DNA of 64,000 nt from Neobacillus sp. PS3-34 (GCF_030915465.1 NZ_CP133267.1:2386501-2450500); one strand, 5' to 3'; shown: positions 16,343 to 25,772, numbered from the stretch's first letter. A program made the numbers and translations. Notes: generated from the sequence alone by a model not told the origin.

Positions 16343-16689
16343 TCACTCAAAGGGTGTGCTGCTGATTTCAAGTGCCACAGCAAGCTTTCCTTTAAAATCG
16401 TGTCCGGCTAAAAGCAGTCGGTCTTGTTCATCGATTTCAAAGTGAGTGATTCCTTCGGCATACACCCAGCCAAGGCTGATCTTTAAGCCAACGCGATACG
16501 GACCGGGCCTGTAATTTTCCCCAGCTCATATTGTACGAGCGCATTGCGTATATAAGCGCCAGAAGAAAAGAATGTTTCATCATTATGGGTAGCATAAGCA
16601 CCGTTCGTCGTTTCTAAATGGATATATACTTCCTTGTTGGCCATGCGGTTGATGGCCTCCTGAACCTGTTTAATGTCTACTGGTTCCAT
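16343..16689 (-). CDS. yojF: YojF, DUF1806 protein, frameshifted
   Basis: A protein of about 116 residues of the DUF1806 family, always next to bshB2. The first frame (MEPVDIKQVQEAINRMANKE) stops early after GPVRIALA. One frame over, YRVGLKISLGWVYAEGITHFEI continues to a TGA at 16343-16345. The break is one lost base in the GGCCC/GGTCC tract at 16501-16509. Restoring a G gives TGPGPYRVGLK. The function is unknown, but the pairing with bshB2 ties it to bacillithiol. The start at 16689 is preceded by AAAGGGGG. Confidence 0.75.
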
Positions 16690-16833
16690 TCTCAAAGCCC
16701 CCTTTCTGCTTAACAAATTCATTCCACTTCAATATTTTCTTTTGTAATGTAAATATCATACTAAAATGCATTCAAAAAAGCGAAATGCCTGCTTGATTTG
16801 AAGCCTTGTTTAGCGATTTTTTTAAAAAATAGC

Positions 16834-16860
16834 AAAGAGCCGAAGGGCTTCGGCTCTTTT
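16834..16860 (-). terminator. Terminator of pdxK
   Basis: Stem AAAGAGCCGAAG / CTTCGGCTCTTT (12 bp, tiny loop), starting 7 nt after the pdxK stop on the minus strand. Confidence 0.85.
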
Positions 16861-16867
16861 AATTGAT

Positions 16868-17677
16868 TTATTTTCCAAAATTGCGGTATGCACCGTGCAT
16901 GGTCGGGCCGACGTATTCATTCAGGCGGAAACCGTGGCGGATGGCTTCTGTAATAAAGGCCTTTGCCACATCGACTGCTTCGTAAACGTCCTTCCCTTTG
17001 GCAAGCTCAGCTGTAATCGCAGAAGAGTAGGTACAGCCTGCGCCATGTGTGTAGGTAGTTTCAATAATCTCAGATTCATAAAGCTTGAAGTCCTTACCAT
17101 CATAAAGAAGGTCGACAGCCTTGTCGTGGTTCAGCTTGCTGCCGCCTTTAATCAGGACAAATTTTGCCCCCAATTCATGAATCTTTACCGCAGCTTCCTT
17201 CATATCATCAATCGTGCGCAGCGGTCCATTTTTTGCAAGCTGGCCGGCTTCAAACAGGTTTGGTGTCACAACGGTCGCCCGCGGCAAAAGAACCTCCCTC
17301 ATGGCATCCGCTGTTTCAGGATTTAATACTTCATCTTCCCCTTTACAAATCATAACAGGGTCAATTACAACCTTATCCAAGTTATTTTCATCGATTACCT
17401 TCGCAGCCAACTCGATAATTTCCACAGTGCCAAGCATTCCTGTCTTCATAGCATCGATTCCAACAGATAGGATCGTTTCCAGTTGTACTTTAAGTGTTTC
17501 AATTTCAATCGGATGTACATTGTGGTGCCAGTGGTTTTTTGGATCCATCGTGACAATCGTCGTTAAGGCGGTCATTCCGTAAACGCCGAGCTCCTGGAAG
17601 GTTTTCAAATCTGCCTGGATGCCTGCTCCGCCGCTCGTATCCGAACCAGCTATCGTCATTACCTTTTTCATCGTCAT
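16868..17677 (-). CDS. pdxK: Pyridoxine/pyridoxal kinase of the ThiD fold
   Basis: A 269-residue ribokinase-fold kinase that phosphorylates pyridoxal, pyridoxine and pyridoxamine. It is of the Bacillus type that resembles HMP kinase ThiD. Landmarks are the N-terminal AGSDTSGGAGIQADLKTF, the DPVMICKG loop and the C-terminal anion hole HGAGCTYSSAI with the family Cys. A true HMP-P kinase is the alternative. The lack of thi genes nearby and the close match to the B. subtilis PdxK pattern favour the salvage role. The start is 17677 behind AAGGAGG. A TTG 18 nt upstream lies in that site and is rejected. Confidence 0.82.
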   Translation of the reverse strand: MTMKKVMTIAGSDTSGGAGIQADLKTFQELGVYGMTALTTIVTMDPKNHWHHNVHPIEIETLKVQLETILSVGIDAMKTGMLGTVEIIELAAKVIDENNLDKVVIDPVMICKGEDEVLNPETADAMREVLLPRATVVTPNLFEAGQLAKNGPLRTIDDMKEAAVKIHELGAKFVLIKGGSKLNHDKAVDLLYDGKDFKLYESEIIETTYTHGAGCTYSSAITAELAKGKDVYEAVDVAKAFITEAIRHGFRLNEYVGPTMHGAYRNFGK

Positions 17678-17840
17678 TATGTGAACCTCCTTCAAAGCAT
17701 TGATAACTCATTATAAATCATTTAGATGAAATTATCAGGTAAGGGGCAATGTGAAAAATCTGGGGCATCTTGCAGGGAAGTTGCCTATAGTTAACGAAAT
17801 ATTGAAAGGATAGACTAAGCGAGTCCCAAAAAAGAGTGCC

Positions 17841-17987
17841 GTGGCTAAAATCATTGACACGAAGCAGTTTATTTCAAAACCGTCACCTGCTATGCTTGAT
17901 TTAACGACCCTCCATCTGGATATTGTCGCCCAGAAAAATGGGTATCATCCAGCCGGGGAAAAGAAAAATACTAAACATACTAACTAA
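17841..17987 (+). CDS. Possible small ORF upstream of mobA
   Basis: The frame GTG-17841 to TAA-17987 (48 codons) reads AKIIDTKQFISKPSPAMLDL and ends in a Lys/His tail 12 bp before mobA. The composition is protein-like and the frame is open further upstream to 17812, but there is no good ribosome binding site at the GTG. It may be a small leader gene, the 3' remnant of a larger gene, or chance. The surrounding 17678-17999 gap holds no other feature that I can support. Confidence 0.3.
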   Translation: MAKIIDTKQFISKPSPAMLDLTTLHLDIVAQKNGYHPAGEKKNTKHTN

Positions 17988-17999
17988 AGAAGGTGCAGC

Positions 18000-18607
18000 A
18001 TGAAATCAGGGGCGATTATTTTATCAGGCGGTAAATCGAGCAGGATGGGTGCCAATAAAGCCCTGTTGGAAATGAACGAAAAAACAAGTATTCAAAGAAT
18101 ATATGATGAACTGAAGCGTACAACAGAAAATATTATTTTAGTAACCAACGATCCTGAAACCTATGAATTTTTAAATATAAGAACCGTAACCGACCGTTTT
18201 CCGGGAATGGGCCTCTGGCAGGTATTCATGCGGGCTTAATGGCATCACCGTTTGATGTGAATTTGGTGGCTGCCTGCGATATGCCATTTATTTCCGCAGA
18301 GGCAGCAGAGGAATTAATAAAAAGCATAGGCCGCTGCTTTGATGCGGCCGTTCCCGTTATAAGCGGAAAACGGCACCCATTATTCGCTGTTTATCGAAAG
18401 GATATTGCCTTCAGGATTCAGGAATGTCTGGAAACAAATCAGCTTCGGATGAAGCATTTGCTTGATGGACTAAACGTGCGTTATGTAACGGAAAAGGATT
18501 TCCGAATAGATAACAGCCGCCTTGAACGCATCTTTTTTAATATGAATCATCCGAATGAGTATGAAGAAGCGAAAAAGTGGCTGGGGCAGCAAGGGGAAGA
18601 TTACTAG
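18000..18607 (+). CDS. mobA: Molybdenum cofactor guanylyltransferase, frameshifted
   Basis: About 202 residues. MobA adds GMP to Mo-molybdopterin to make the bis-MGD cofactor. The N-terminal nucleotidyltransferase signature is LSGGKSSRMGANKALLE. The Asp motif AACDMPFISAEAAEEL and the RHPLFAVYRKD block follow. The frame breaks at GGGCC 18209-18213 (one base lost), and restoring it gives FPGMGPLAGIHAGLMAS. It leads a molybdenum cofactor operon that includes moeA, a moeA fusion, moaE, moaD and moeB. Ribosome binding site aagaaggtg. Confidence 0.85.
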
Positions 18608-18663
18608 ATATCAAAACAGGGGCAATCCTAGTTTTGTAAAGGGCAGGGGAGGATGTAACCACT

Positions 18664-19895
18664 ATGCAATTCTTTAAAGTCAAAACAGTTGAAGAGACTT
18701 TCGCATTAATAGATGAAAAAGTAAGGAAGGCAGGGCATACGGAGAAACGCTCCCTTGAGGATGCGCTCCATTATGTTCTGTCAGAGTCCGTTAAAGCTGC
18801 TGAAAATGTTCCCGGTTTTGATCGTTCAACCGTCGATGGCTATGCTGTCAGGGCGGGCGATACCTACGGATCTACAGAATCAATGCCAGGATTTTTAACG
18901 GTTGCCGGAGAGGTTAGGATGGGTGAAATAGCAGACAAACCTGTCGGCTCTGGTGAAGCGATTTACGTGCCAACTGGCGGGATGCTTCCTCCTGGAAGTG
19001 ACAGCGTTATCATGATTGAACACTGTGAAGAAATTGCGGGTTTATTGAATACCTACAAGCAAGTGGCTCCTGGTGAGAATGTCATCAAAGCAGGAGAAGA
19101 TATCCGAATGGGAGAAATCCTGCTGGAGGAAGGGACCAGGCTCCGTCCCCAGGAATTGGGTGCACTTGCCGCCCTGGGCATCACGGAGGTAGAGGTATAC
19201 CGAAAGATTAAGGTAGCCTATCTTTCCTCTGGAGATGAGATTGTACCTTATCAAACTCAAACACTAAAAACCGGACAAATCAGGGATATAAATTATTTGA
19301 CGATTGCCGGGCTTGCCCGTGAATGGAATATCGAAGTCCAATATGGTGGAATTGTCTGCGATGATTTCGAAATCTTCTCAAAACAGGCAAAAGAGCTTTA
19401 TGATCAGACAGATTGCCTAATCCTATCAGGGGGAAGTTCGGTAGGGGCTAAAGATTACACCACAGATGTAATTCAGTCGCTGGGAGATCCCGGAGTATAT
19501 GTCCATGGCATTTCCGTTAAGCCTGGAAAACCGACGATATTAGCGATGGCGGATGGCAAGCCTGTAATTGGCCTTCCCGGGCATCCAGCCTCTGCAATGA
19601 TTATTTTCCGTTTATTCGGAGAGCGTATTTTAAAAAGATTATCGGGTGAAGTGCTTGAAAAGAAGCCGGAGCGGATTTTTGCGAGAATCACGAAGAATAT
19701 TCCTTCCTCTCCAGGGAGGTCCGATTATATAAGGGTACGGCTTTTTGAAAAAGACAGTGAATGGTGGGCTGAGCCAATTATCGGAAAGTCCGCCTGATTA
19801 CAACACTCGTCAAAAGTGATGGCATTGTTGAAATCATTTCCGAAAAGGAAGGCATTCTGCAGGGAGAATATGTTCCTGTTATTTCATCAAGATAA
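18664..19895 (+). CDS. moeA: Molybdopterin molybdenumtransferase, frameshifted near the end
   Basis: About 410 residues. MoeA inserts molybdate into adenylylated molybdopterin. Landmarks in order: GFDRSTVDGYAVRA, VPTGGMLPPGSDSVIMIEH, LRPQELGALAALGI, LSGGSSVGAKDYT (MPT-binding), VKPGKPTILA, and GLPGHPASAMIIF before domain IV. The first frame ends at 19797. One frame over, LITTLVKSDGIVEIISEKEG runs to a TAA at 19895 and completes domain IV. The missing base is at 19789-19794 (restoring tccggcctg). The ATG follows gggaggatg. Confidence 0.87.
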
Positions 19896-19907
19896 GGGGG
19901 AGCCAGA

Positions 19908-21830
19908 ATGGATATGAACCGATACAGACGTAAAATTTATTTGGAAGACAAGCCCCGCGAGACGGCAAAAAATGAACTGCTTGCGGCGTTTCAGCTGCCT
20001 TTGAAAACAGAATATATTCCGGCAACGGAGGCCTGGGCAGAGTGACGGCAGAACCGATCTTTGCCAATACATCCATGCCCCATTATCATGCCTCGGCCAT
20101 GGATGGAATTGCCGTACTGGCGGAAGATACATACAGTGCCCATGAACAAAATCCGCTTTTTCTAAAAGAGGGCGAGCGATTCTGCTATGTAGATACAGGA
20201 AACGCGATACCAGGCCGCTTTAATGCTGTTATTATGATTGAACATGTGAATGTGATCGATGAAGAAACCATTGAAATTATTGAACCCGCCACCCCGTGGC
20301 AGCACATCAGGCCAATTGGTGAAGATATTGTCCAGGAGGAAATGCTGTTTCCGCAGGGACATATTTTGAGGCCTGCCGACCTGGGCGTCCTTTCGCCGCA
20401 CAGGTGACAACCATCCCTGTTGCAAAAAAGCCGACAGTGACAATTATACCGACCGGTAATGAGCTTGTTTCTGCGGATGCAGCACTGTCTTCAGGAAGGA
20501 TTATCGAGTTCAATGGGACCGTCTTTGCAAATTTTATAAAAGAGTGGGGCGGAGAACCGATTCTCCATCCCATTGTGAAAGATGAGCCCGAAAAAATTAA
20601 AGAAGCTCTTTTGCCGCTTCCAAAGCCTCTGATATTGTCGTCATCAATGCGGGGTCTTCAGCCGGTTCAAAGGATTACACTGTACATATTATCGGGGAGA
20701 TCGGAACCGTTTTTACCCATGGTGTGGCAACAAGGCCAGGAAAACCGGTTATTCTAGGGCAAATTAATGACAAAATGATTGTTGGGGTACCAGGCTATCC
20801 TGTGTCTGCTTATTTGGCGCTTGAGTGGTTTGTTAGGCCGCTTATTTGCAAGTACTTACAGCTTCCAGAACCGAAAAGGCAAACGATTCCTGTCAAATTG
20901 GCCGCCGGATTGTGTCCACGATGGGGGCAGAGGATTTTGTTAGAATGAATATTGGCTATGTGAATGGACAATTCGTGGCAAACCCGCTGACAAGGGCGCA
21001 GGCGTTACGATGTCGTATGTCCGTGCCGATGGGCTGCTGGTCGTGCCCGCGGATGTGGTGGGCTTTGAACAGGGCGAGATCGCAGAGGTGGAACTTCTCA
21101 GACCTCTCGAAGAAATAAGAAATAGCATCGTATTCAGCGGCAGCCACGATTTAACAATCGACCTTATTTCCTCCCATATAAAAAAACAGCGCCATGACAT
21201 GAAGATTGTGTCATCCCATGTTGGAAGCATGGCCGGTATCATGGCGATTCGTAAAGGAGAAGCCCATGTAGCAGGCATCCATTTGCTTGACCCGGAAACG
21301 AAACAATATAATGTTTCATATGTAAATAAATTATTGTCAGGAATGGACGTCGTCCTCTATCCGTTTTTAAAAAGGAAACAGGGATGGATTGTGGCGGAAG
21401 GTAATCCGTTTGGCATTGAAAAGGCGGCAGACCTTCTGAACCAGGAAGCACATTTTGTTAACCGGCAAAAAGGGCCGGAACAAGAATCCTGTTTGATTTA
21501 TTATTAAAAGAAACAGGAATTTCTACCGAACAAATTACCGGATACAGCCGTGAAATGTTCTCGCATTTGGCTGTCGCTGCAGAGGTAAAGGGAGACCGGA
21601 ACGCTGTCGGGCTGGGCATCTATCCGGCTGCGAAAGCAATGGGCTTATCGTTTGTCCCAATCGCAGATGAAGAGTATGATTTAGTCATGACGACTGAATT
21701 TTTTCATAGTGAAAAAGGGAAGCAATTAATATCAGTTATCCAATCGCCTGAATTCAGGCACGCTGTTGAAAAAATTGGCGGGTATCAAGTTGTGGAAAAT
21801 GCTATACCGAAGACTCCGTTACAGGTTTAG
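19908..21830 (+). CDS. MoeA fused to a C-terminal binding-protein domain, six frameshifts
   Basis: About 642 residues. Residues 1-410 repeat the MoeA fold (SMPHYHASAMDGIAV, VDTGNAIPGRFNAVIMIEH, NAGSSAGSKDYT, ATRPGKPVILG, GVPGYPVSAYLAL). The last 220 form a type-2 periplasmic-binding-like (LysR-substrate/PBP) domain beginning FSGSHDLTIDLISSHI. This architecture is known in firmicute Moco operons. The extra domain presumably senses or binds a ligand, perhaps molybdate or tungstate. Six single-base losses break it, at 20030-20033, 20394-20397, 20622-20627, 20900-20903, 20994-20998 and 21472-21476. Each step shifts the frame by the same -1, and every MoeA and PBP motif is intact once restored. 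It starts 12 bp after moeA behind ggggag. Confidence 0.8.
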
Positions 21831-21848
21831 TGAAGAGGTGGAAAATCG

Positions 21849-22313
21849 ATGAACTATGAAATTTCAAAAGAACCGATCGACATCCAGGCTGTCATCGACA
21901 AAGTGGTCCAGCGTGAGGCTGGGGCAATCACCACCTTTATCGGTACAGTCAGGGAATTAACGCATGGAAAGAAAACATTATTTTTAGTATATGAAGCATA
22001 TGAAGCGATGGCGGTAAAAAAGCTGGAGCAAATCGGGAAAGAAATCGAAGAGCGATGGACAGGAGCACAGACAGCAATCACACACCGCGTTGGACGTCTT
22101 GATATCACAGATGTTGCCGTCGTCATTGCTGTATCCACGCCCCACCGTACGGATGCTTATGAAGCGAACCGTTATGCGATTGAACGGATAAAGGAAATCG
22201 TCCCAATCTGGAAAAAAGAGCATTGGGAGGATGGAGAAGAATGGATTGGCAACCAGAAGGAAACCGTGGCTTACCCGAAAGGAAAGCCGGAGGAGAAGGA
22301 TCTAAATGAATAA
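21849..22313 (+). CDS. moaE: Molybdopterin synthase catalytic subunit
   Basis: A 154-residue catalytic subunit of molybdopterin synthase, which uses the MoaD thiocarboxylate to put the dithiolene sulfurs on precursor Z. It shows GAITTFIGTVRE, the LVYEAYEAMAVKKL block, ITHRVGRLDI, AVSTPHRTDAYEA and the conserved PIWKKEHWEDGEEWIGN near the C-terminus with the catalytic Lys residues. It is intact. The 3' end overlaps the moaD start by 8 nt, so the two subunits are translated together. Confidence 0.92.
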   Translation: MNYEISKEPIDIQAVIDKVVQREAGAITTFIGTVRELTHGKKTLFLVYEAYEAMAVKKLEQIGKEIEERWTGAQTAITHRVGRLDITDVAVVIAVSTPHRTDAYEANRYAIERIKEIVPIWKKEHWEDGEEWIGNQKETVAYPKGKPEEKDLNE

Positions 22314-22534
22314 AGTGATGTTTTTTGCCCATTTACGTGATTCTGTTGGCGAGGAAATTGTGAATATGGAGGCAGCTGGCAAGACAATAGCCCAATTAAA
22401 AACAGAGATTGCTGAAAAATCGCCTGAAAATGGAAACAGTGATGGCGGCCATCAATGAGGAATTTGCAGGGAATGAAGAACTCATCCAGGATGGCGACGT
22501 GGTCGCCTTCATTCCTCCTGTAAGCGGAGGGTGA
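22306..22534 (+). CDS. moaD: Molybdopterin synthase sulfur carrier subunit, frameshifted
   Basis: Ubiquitin-fold protein of about 75 residues ending in the essential Gly-Gly (IPPVSGG), whose C-terminus is adenylated by MoeB and converted to a thiocarboxylate. It begins MNKVMFFAHLRDSVGEEIV. The frame shifts by +1 in the A-run at 22429-22433. Removing one A gives EKSPEMETVMAAINEEF and a clean reading to TGA at 22532-22534. It overlaps the end of moaE. Confidence 0.85.
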
Positions 22535-22581
22535 GCGAGGCCTTTTAAACTGGATTCTTGAAAGGGGACAAAGACATCATC

Positions 22582-23597
22582 ATGAATGAACGATACTCAC
22601 GGCAGGTCCTCTTTCCTGGAATCGGAAAAAGGCCAGGAAAAAATTATGTCCAAGCATGTACTGATCATCGGTGCAGGGGCACTGGGTTCAGGCAATGCCG
22701 AGGTGATGGCACGGCGGCATTGGGAAAATAACGATTATTGACAGGGATTATGTGGAAGCAAGCAATCTGCAGCGCCAGCAGCTTTATACGGAGGAAGACG
22801 TAGCCGAAAAGCTTCCTAAGGCTGCTGCTGCTGAAAAGCGGCTCAGGGCCATCAATTCTGATGTTGAAGTGGTCTCTATCATTGGCGATGCAACACCGGA
22901 AGTGCTGGAGGATTTGGCACAGGGAGTGGACTTAATCCTCGACGCAACAGATAATTTTGAAACAAGAATGGCAATGAATGACGTATCTCAAAAATACACG
23001 ATTCCCTGGATTTATGGTGCGTGCGTCGGCAGCTATGGCATGAGTTTTTCAATTATCCCTGGAAAGACGCCGTGCCTGAATTGTTTATTAAGAGCCATAC
23101 CGCTCCAAGGAATGACATGCGACACAGGGGGAATCATTTCGCCTGCAGTCCAAATGGTTATTGCCCATCAGACGGCGGAGGCCCTTAAGATACTCACTGA
23201 AGACTGGGCGGCTGTCCGGACCTCCTTTGTGAGCTTTGATTTGTGGAGGAACGAATACACAAGCATGAAAATGTCCCGGGCTAAGCGCGAAGGCTGCCTG
23301 TCGTGCGGGGAAAACCGGACTTATCCTTATCTTGATGCTGAAAACATGACGAAAACCACAGTACTATGCGGCAGGGATACCGTTCAAATCCGCCCCTCTG
23401 TCCAGGGGGAAATTTCATTGCAGGAATTGGCTGCCCAGCTATCTTCATTAGGATATGGGGTGAAGGGCAATCCCTACTTAATTTCAGTAGAACTCGGACA
23501 GGAACGAATGGTCATTTTTAAAGATGGCAGGGCAATGATCCACGGCACGAAGGACCTTGTTCATGCAAAATCCGTTTATCAACGAATTCTCGGCTAA
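22582..23597 (+). CDS. moeB: MoaD-adenylating enzyme MoeB/ThiF, two frameshifts
   Basis: About 340 residues of the E1-like ThiF/MoeB family. It activates the MoaD C-terminus with ATP. Visible are the RYSRQVLFPGIG start, the glycine-rich ATP loop LIIGAGALGSGNAE, the acidic-Arg DRDYVEASNLQRQQLY, the DATDNFETR motif, and zinc-binding Cys pairs (CLNC at about 200, CLSC at about 245). Frameshifts occur at about 22625-22634, beside a GGCC, and at 22712-22717. At the second, restoring GGGCC gives MARAGIGKITII. There is no C-terminal rhodanese domain. It is last in the operon, followed by a strong terminator. Confidence 0.85.
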
Positions 23598-23601
23598 TGT
23601 C

Positions 23602-23637
23602 AAAAACCCCCGCACCGGTTGAGGTACGGGGGTTTTT
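23602..23637. terminator. Terminator of the Moco operon
   Basis: Stem AAAACCCCCG(C)ACC / GGT(A)CGGGGGTTTT with flanking A- and T-runs, 5 nt after the moeB stop. Confidence 0.85.
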
Positions 23638-23645
23638 CCAAGATG

Positions 23646-23687
23646 AGTGACAGGCACCTTCCAAAAATATGGAAGGTGCCTGTCACT
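23646..23687. repeat. GTGACAGGCACC palindrome, copy 2
   Basis: Perfect 17-bp stem AGTGACAGGCACCTTCC with an 8-nt loop, the same stem as at 15597-15636. It lies between convergent moeB and the YflT-like gene. Confidence 0.8.
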
Positions 23688-23690
23688 CTA

Positions 23691-24011
23691 TTACTTGCAG
23701 GCGACGAGGACAAGACGGCCTTTGTCTAGCTCTCTTTCGTAGTTCTCTGCTTCCTGCTTAGATAGGCCGAGGGACTCGAATTTGGAGCGAAGTTCATCGC
23801 CGCGTTTTTTAAACAGATTGCCGACTGCACTAAAAACACCCTGCTCACCAATACCGACTTCACCTGTATTCGTTGCTTCTGTCAGGTGCTCTGAGCGGTC
23901 TTCGTCGTGAGCAAAAAGATAGATTTCTTCCTTCAAAAAACCTTCCGTCTGAAGTGATTCGATTTTTTCCATTGCCTGTACACCATTTTCAACTACTTGA
24001 ACTTTTGTCAT
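23691..24011 (-). CDS. yflT: General stress protein, YflT (heat-induced stress protein) family
   Basis: A 106-residue cytoplasmic protein of the general stress protein 17M/YflT family. It begins MTKVQVVENGVQAMEKIESL with the conserved YLFAHDEDRSEHLTEATN segment. The Gly-rich EVGIGEQGVFSAVGNLF follows and it ends in RLVLVACK. The biochemical function is not known. In B. subtilis the family belongs to the SigB regulon, and a SigB-like promoter is present at 24085-24109. The start at 24011 is set by AAGGAGG. An in-frame ATG at 24044 lies before this site. Confidence 0.85.
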   Translation of the reverse strand: MTKVQVVENGVQAMEKIESLQTEGFLKEEIYLFAHDEDRSEHLTEATNTGEVGIGEQGVFSAVGNLFKKRGDELRSKFESLGLSKQEAENYERELDKGRLVLVACK

Positions 24012-24084
24012 AATAAATTCCTCCTTAAGAATATAAATATCCAAAAATATTTGGGTAAGTTGATTCCGTTTGGATACTAGTTAT

Positions 24085-24109
24085 ATAACCTTTTTACAAG
24101 CTAATAAAC
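24085..24109 (-). promoter_or_regulatory. SigB-like promoter of yflT
   Basis: Minus strand GTTTAT (24104-24109), 13-bp spacer, GGTTAT (24085-24090). The SigB consensus is GTTTAA-N13/15-GGGTAT, so each box matches 5 of 6 with allowed spacing. Confidence 0.6.
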
Positions 24110-24202
24110 ATTTGCTGAATATGAATAGGGGTGCGAAAATATTTCCATAGGGTTTGATAGATTTTAGAATAAGAGGGAAAAGAAGAAGCGAGGGGGGATT
24201 TT

Positions 24203-24882
24203 ATGCTCGAGAATCCATTGCAAAATAAGTGGGGATACCTTTTAAGTGCAGAGTTCGAAAAAGAATACTATGGCCGCCTTTCTGATTTTTTAGAAGGGGA
24301 ATATGAAAATAACACTGTGTTTCCGCTCAATGAAGATATATTTAATGCTTTGAATTATACAGATTATGATGATGTTAAAGCCGTCATACTTGGGCAGGAT
24401 CCATATCATGGTCCCGGCCAGGCTCACGGGCTTAGTTTTTCAGTAAAACCGGAGGTCGATATTCCGCCGTCACTGAAAAATGTTTATAAGGAGCTTCACA
24501 GCGATACAGGAGCAAAAATTCCAGACCACGGCTATTTGGTCAGCTGGGCCAACAGGGAGTGCTGCTGCTTAATACTGTTCTCACTGTCCGATCAGGGGAA
24601 GCAAATTCCCATCGGGGAAAGGGATGGGAGACCTTCACAGATAAAGTGATTTCGCTATTAAATGAGCGGGAAACGCCAGTTGTTTTTATCCTGTGGGGGA
24701 AGCCTGCCCAAAGCAAGCTTCCGCTCATTAATACGAATAAACATCCAATCATCACTTCGCCGCATCCAAGCCCACTGTCAGCAAGGCGCGGTTTTTTCGG
24801 CAGTCAGCCATTTTCAAAAACGAACCGATATTTGAAGCAGCTAAATCAGAAGGAAATAGACTGGTCGATTCCTAAAAAATGA
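24203..24882 (+). CDS. ung: Uracil-DNA glycosylase, frameshifted
   Basis: Family 1 uracil-DNA glycosylase of about 227 residues, which removes uracil from DNA. The catalytic water-activating motif [18 protein letters not shown] is at residues 70-87. [17 protein letters not shown] and the minor-groove loop [11 protein letters not shown] are in the second frame. The break is at GGGCC 24546-24550. One added base gives [12 protein letters not shown], as in the family. It begins the conserved ung-ywdI-ywdK-gerQ segment and has ribosome binding site gaggggg. Confidence 0.9.
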
Positions 24883-24894
24883 CATGGATTGACT

Positions 24895-24910
24895 TGTTTC
24901 ACGTGAAACG
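24895..24910. promoter_or_regulatory. parS-like centromere site
   Basis: TGTTTCACGTGAAACG matches 15 of 16 positions of the Spo0J/ParB site consensus TGTTNCACGTGAAACA, with the CACGTG core intact. It lies between ung and ywdI. parS sites cluster around oriC, and the gene order here matches the left flank of the B. subtilis origin. Confidence 0.75.
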
Positions 24911-25033
24911 AGGGTAAATGTCGAAGGCTATCTCCAATCGAAGGGATAGCTTTTGTTTTTCTCGGGTTGAAGCATTATAATCAAACATGTAAAAAGGAAT
25001 AAAAAGCTATTCCTTGTTTTAGGAGGAGTTTAA

Positions 25034-25333
25034 TTGAATATATCGGTCCAGACTCTTTTAGCAAAAATGGAAGACGAATTAAAACAGGCAAAAAGCAGTT
25101 CGAAGGAAGAGAACCTTCGTGAAAAAATCTACTCTATTAAAATATTGTGCGAGCTGATATTGGAACAGGGCAATGGTAATCGAAATCAGGCATTTTCCGC
25201 CCCGGCACCGCAGTCTTTTTCCCAGCAGCCGGTATTTCCACAACCACAGACATTCGCGCAGCCGCTTACGGTGAATCAGCCTAAAAAATTGGATGAAGAC
25301 CAAGCGAATGGAGATTCATTATTTGATTTTTAG
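25034..25333 (+). CDS. ywdI: YwdI-like protein (DUF5327)
   Basis: A 99-residue soluble protein. The first 45 residues form a helix pair (LLAKMEDELKQAKSSSKEENLREKIYSIKILCELIL), and the rest is a Pro/Gln-rich low-complexity tail ending GDSLFDF. It is recognised by this N-terminal block and by its place between ung and ywdK. No function is known. The start is TTG at 25034 behind aggaggag. Confidence 0.8.
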   Translation: MNISVQTLLAKMEDELKQAKSSSKEENLREKIYSIKILCELILEQGNGNRNQAFSAPAPQSFSQQPVFPQPQTFAQPLTVNQPKKLDEDQANGDSLFDF

Positions 25334-25400
25334 GCTCTTTTAGACTAAAAACAATAATTAATGCGAAAACAACCGATTTTTAGAAAGCAGGGAAGAGAAA

Positions 25401-25772
25401 ATGAAATTATTCATTATTATTGGGGCAATTAACGCTTTTTTAGCGGTAGCACTAGGGGCATTTGGAGCACACGGTTTGGCAGATAAGCTTGAACCGAAGT
25501 ATTTGGATATTTGGAAAACGGGTGTTACCTATCAAATGTTCCATGCAACAGGCATTTTAGTTGTTGCGATTTTGTTAGGAAAGATGCCGACCAGTTCATT
25601 ATTTTCCTGGTCAGGCTGGCTGATGCTGATTGGCATTATTTTATTTAGCGGAAGCCTGTATGTTTTGAGCCTGACAAAAATCGGAATCCTGGGAGCAATC
25701 ACCCCATTGGGCGGCGTCGCCTTTTTAGCGGCATGGATTTTGATGATTGTTGGCGCGGTAAAATATTTATAA
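25401..25772 (+). CDS. ywdK: YwdK-like DUF423 membrane protein
   Basis: A 123-residue protein with four transmembrane helices. It begins with INAFLAVALGAFGAHGL, the DUF423 hallmark (Gly-Ala-Phe-Gly-Ala-His-Gly), then YQMFHATGILVVAILL, SGSLYVLSLT and ITPLGGVAFLAAWILM. Its role is unknown. It is intact, with ribosome binding site gggaag upstream, and ends just before a terminator. Confidence 0.88.
   Translation: MKLFIIIGAINAFLAVALGAFGAHGLADKLEPKYLDIWKTGVTYQMFHATGILVVAILLGKMPTSSLFSWSGWLMLIGIILFSGSLYVLSLTKIGILGAITPLGGVAFLAAWILMIVGAVKYL

Noticed and set aside
19908..21830. Reading the moeA fusion as several small genes or a pseudogene
   Set aside because: Six equal -1 steps, intact motifs in every segment and no other lesions point to consensus errors, not decay or separate genes.
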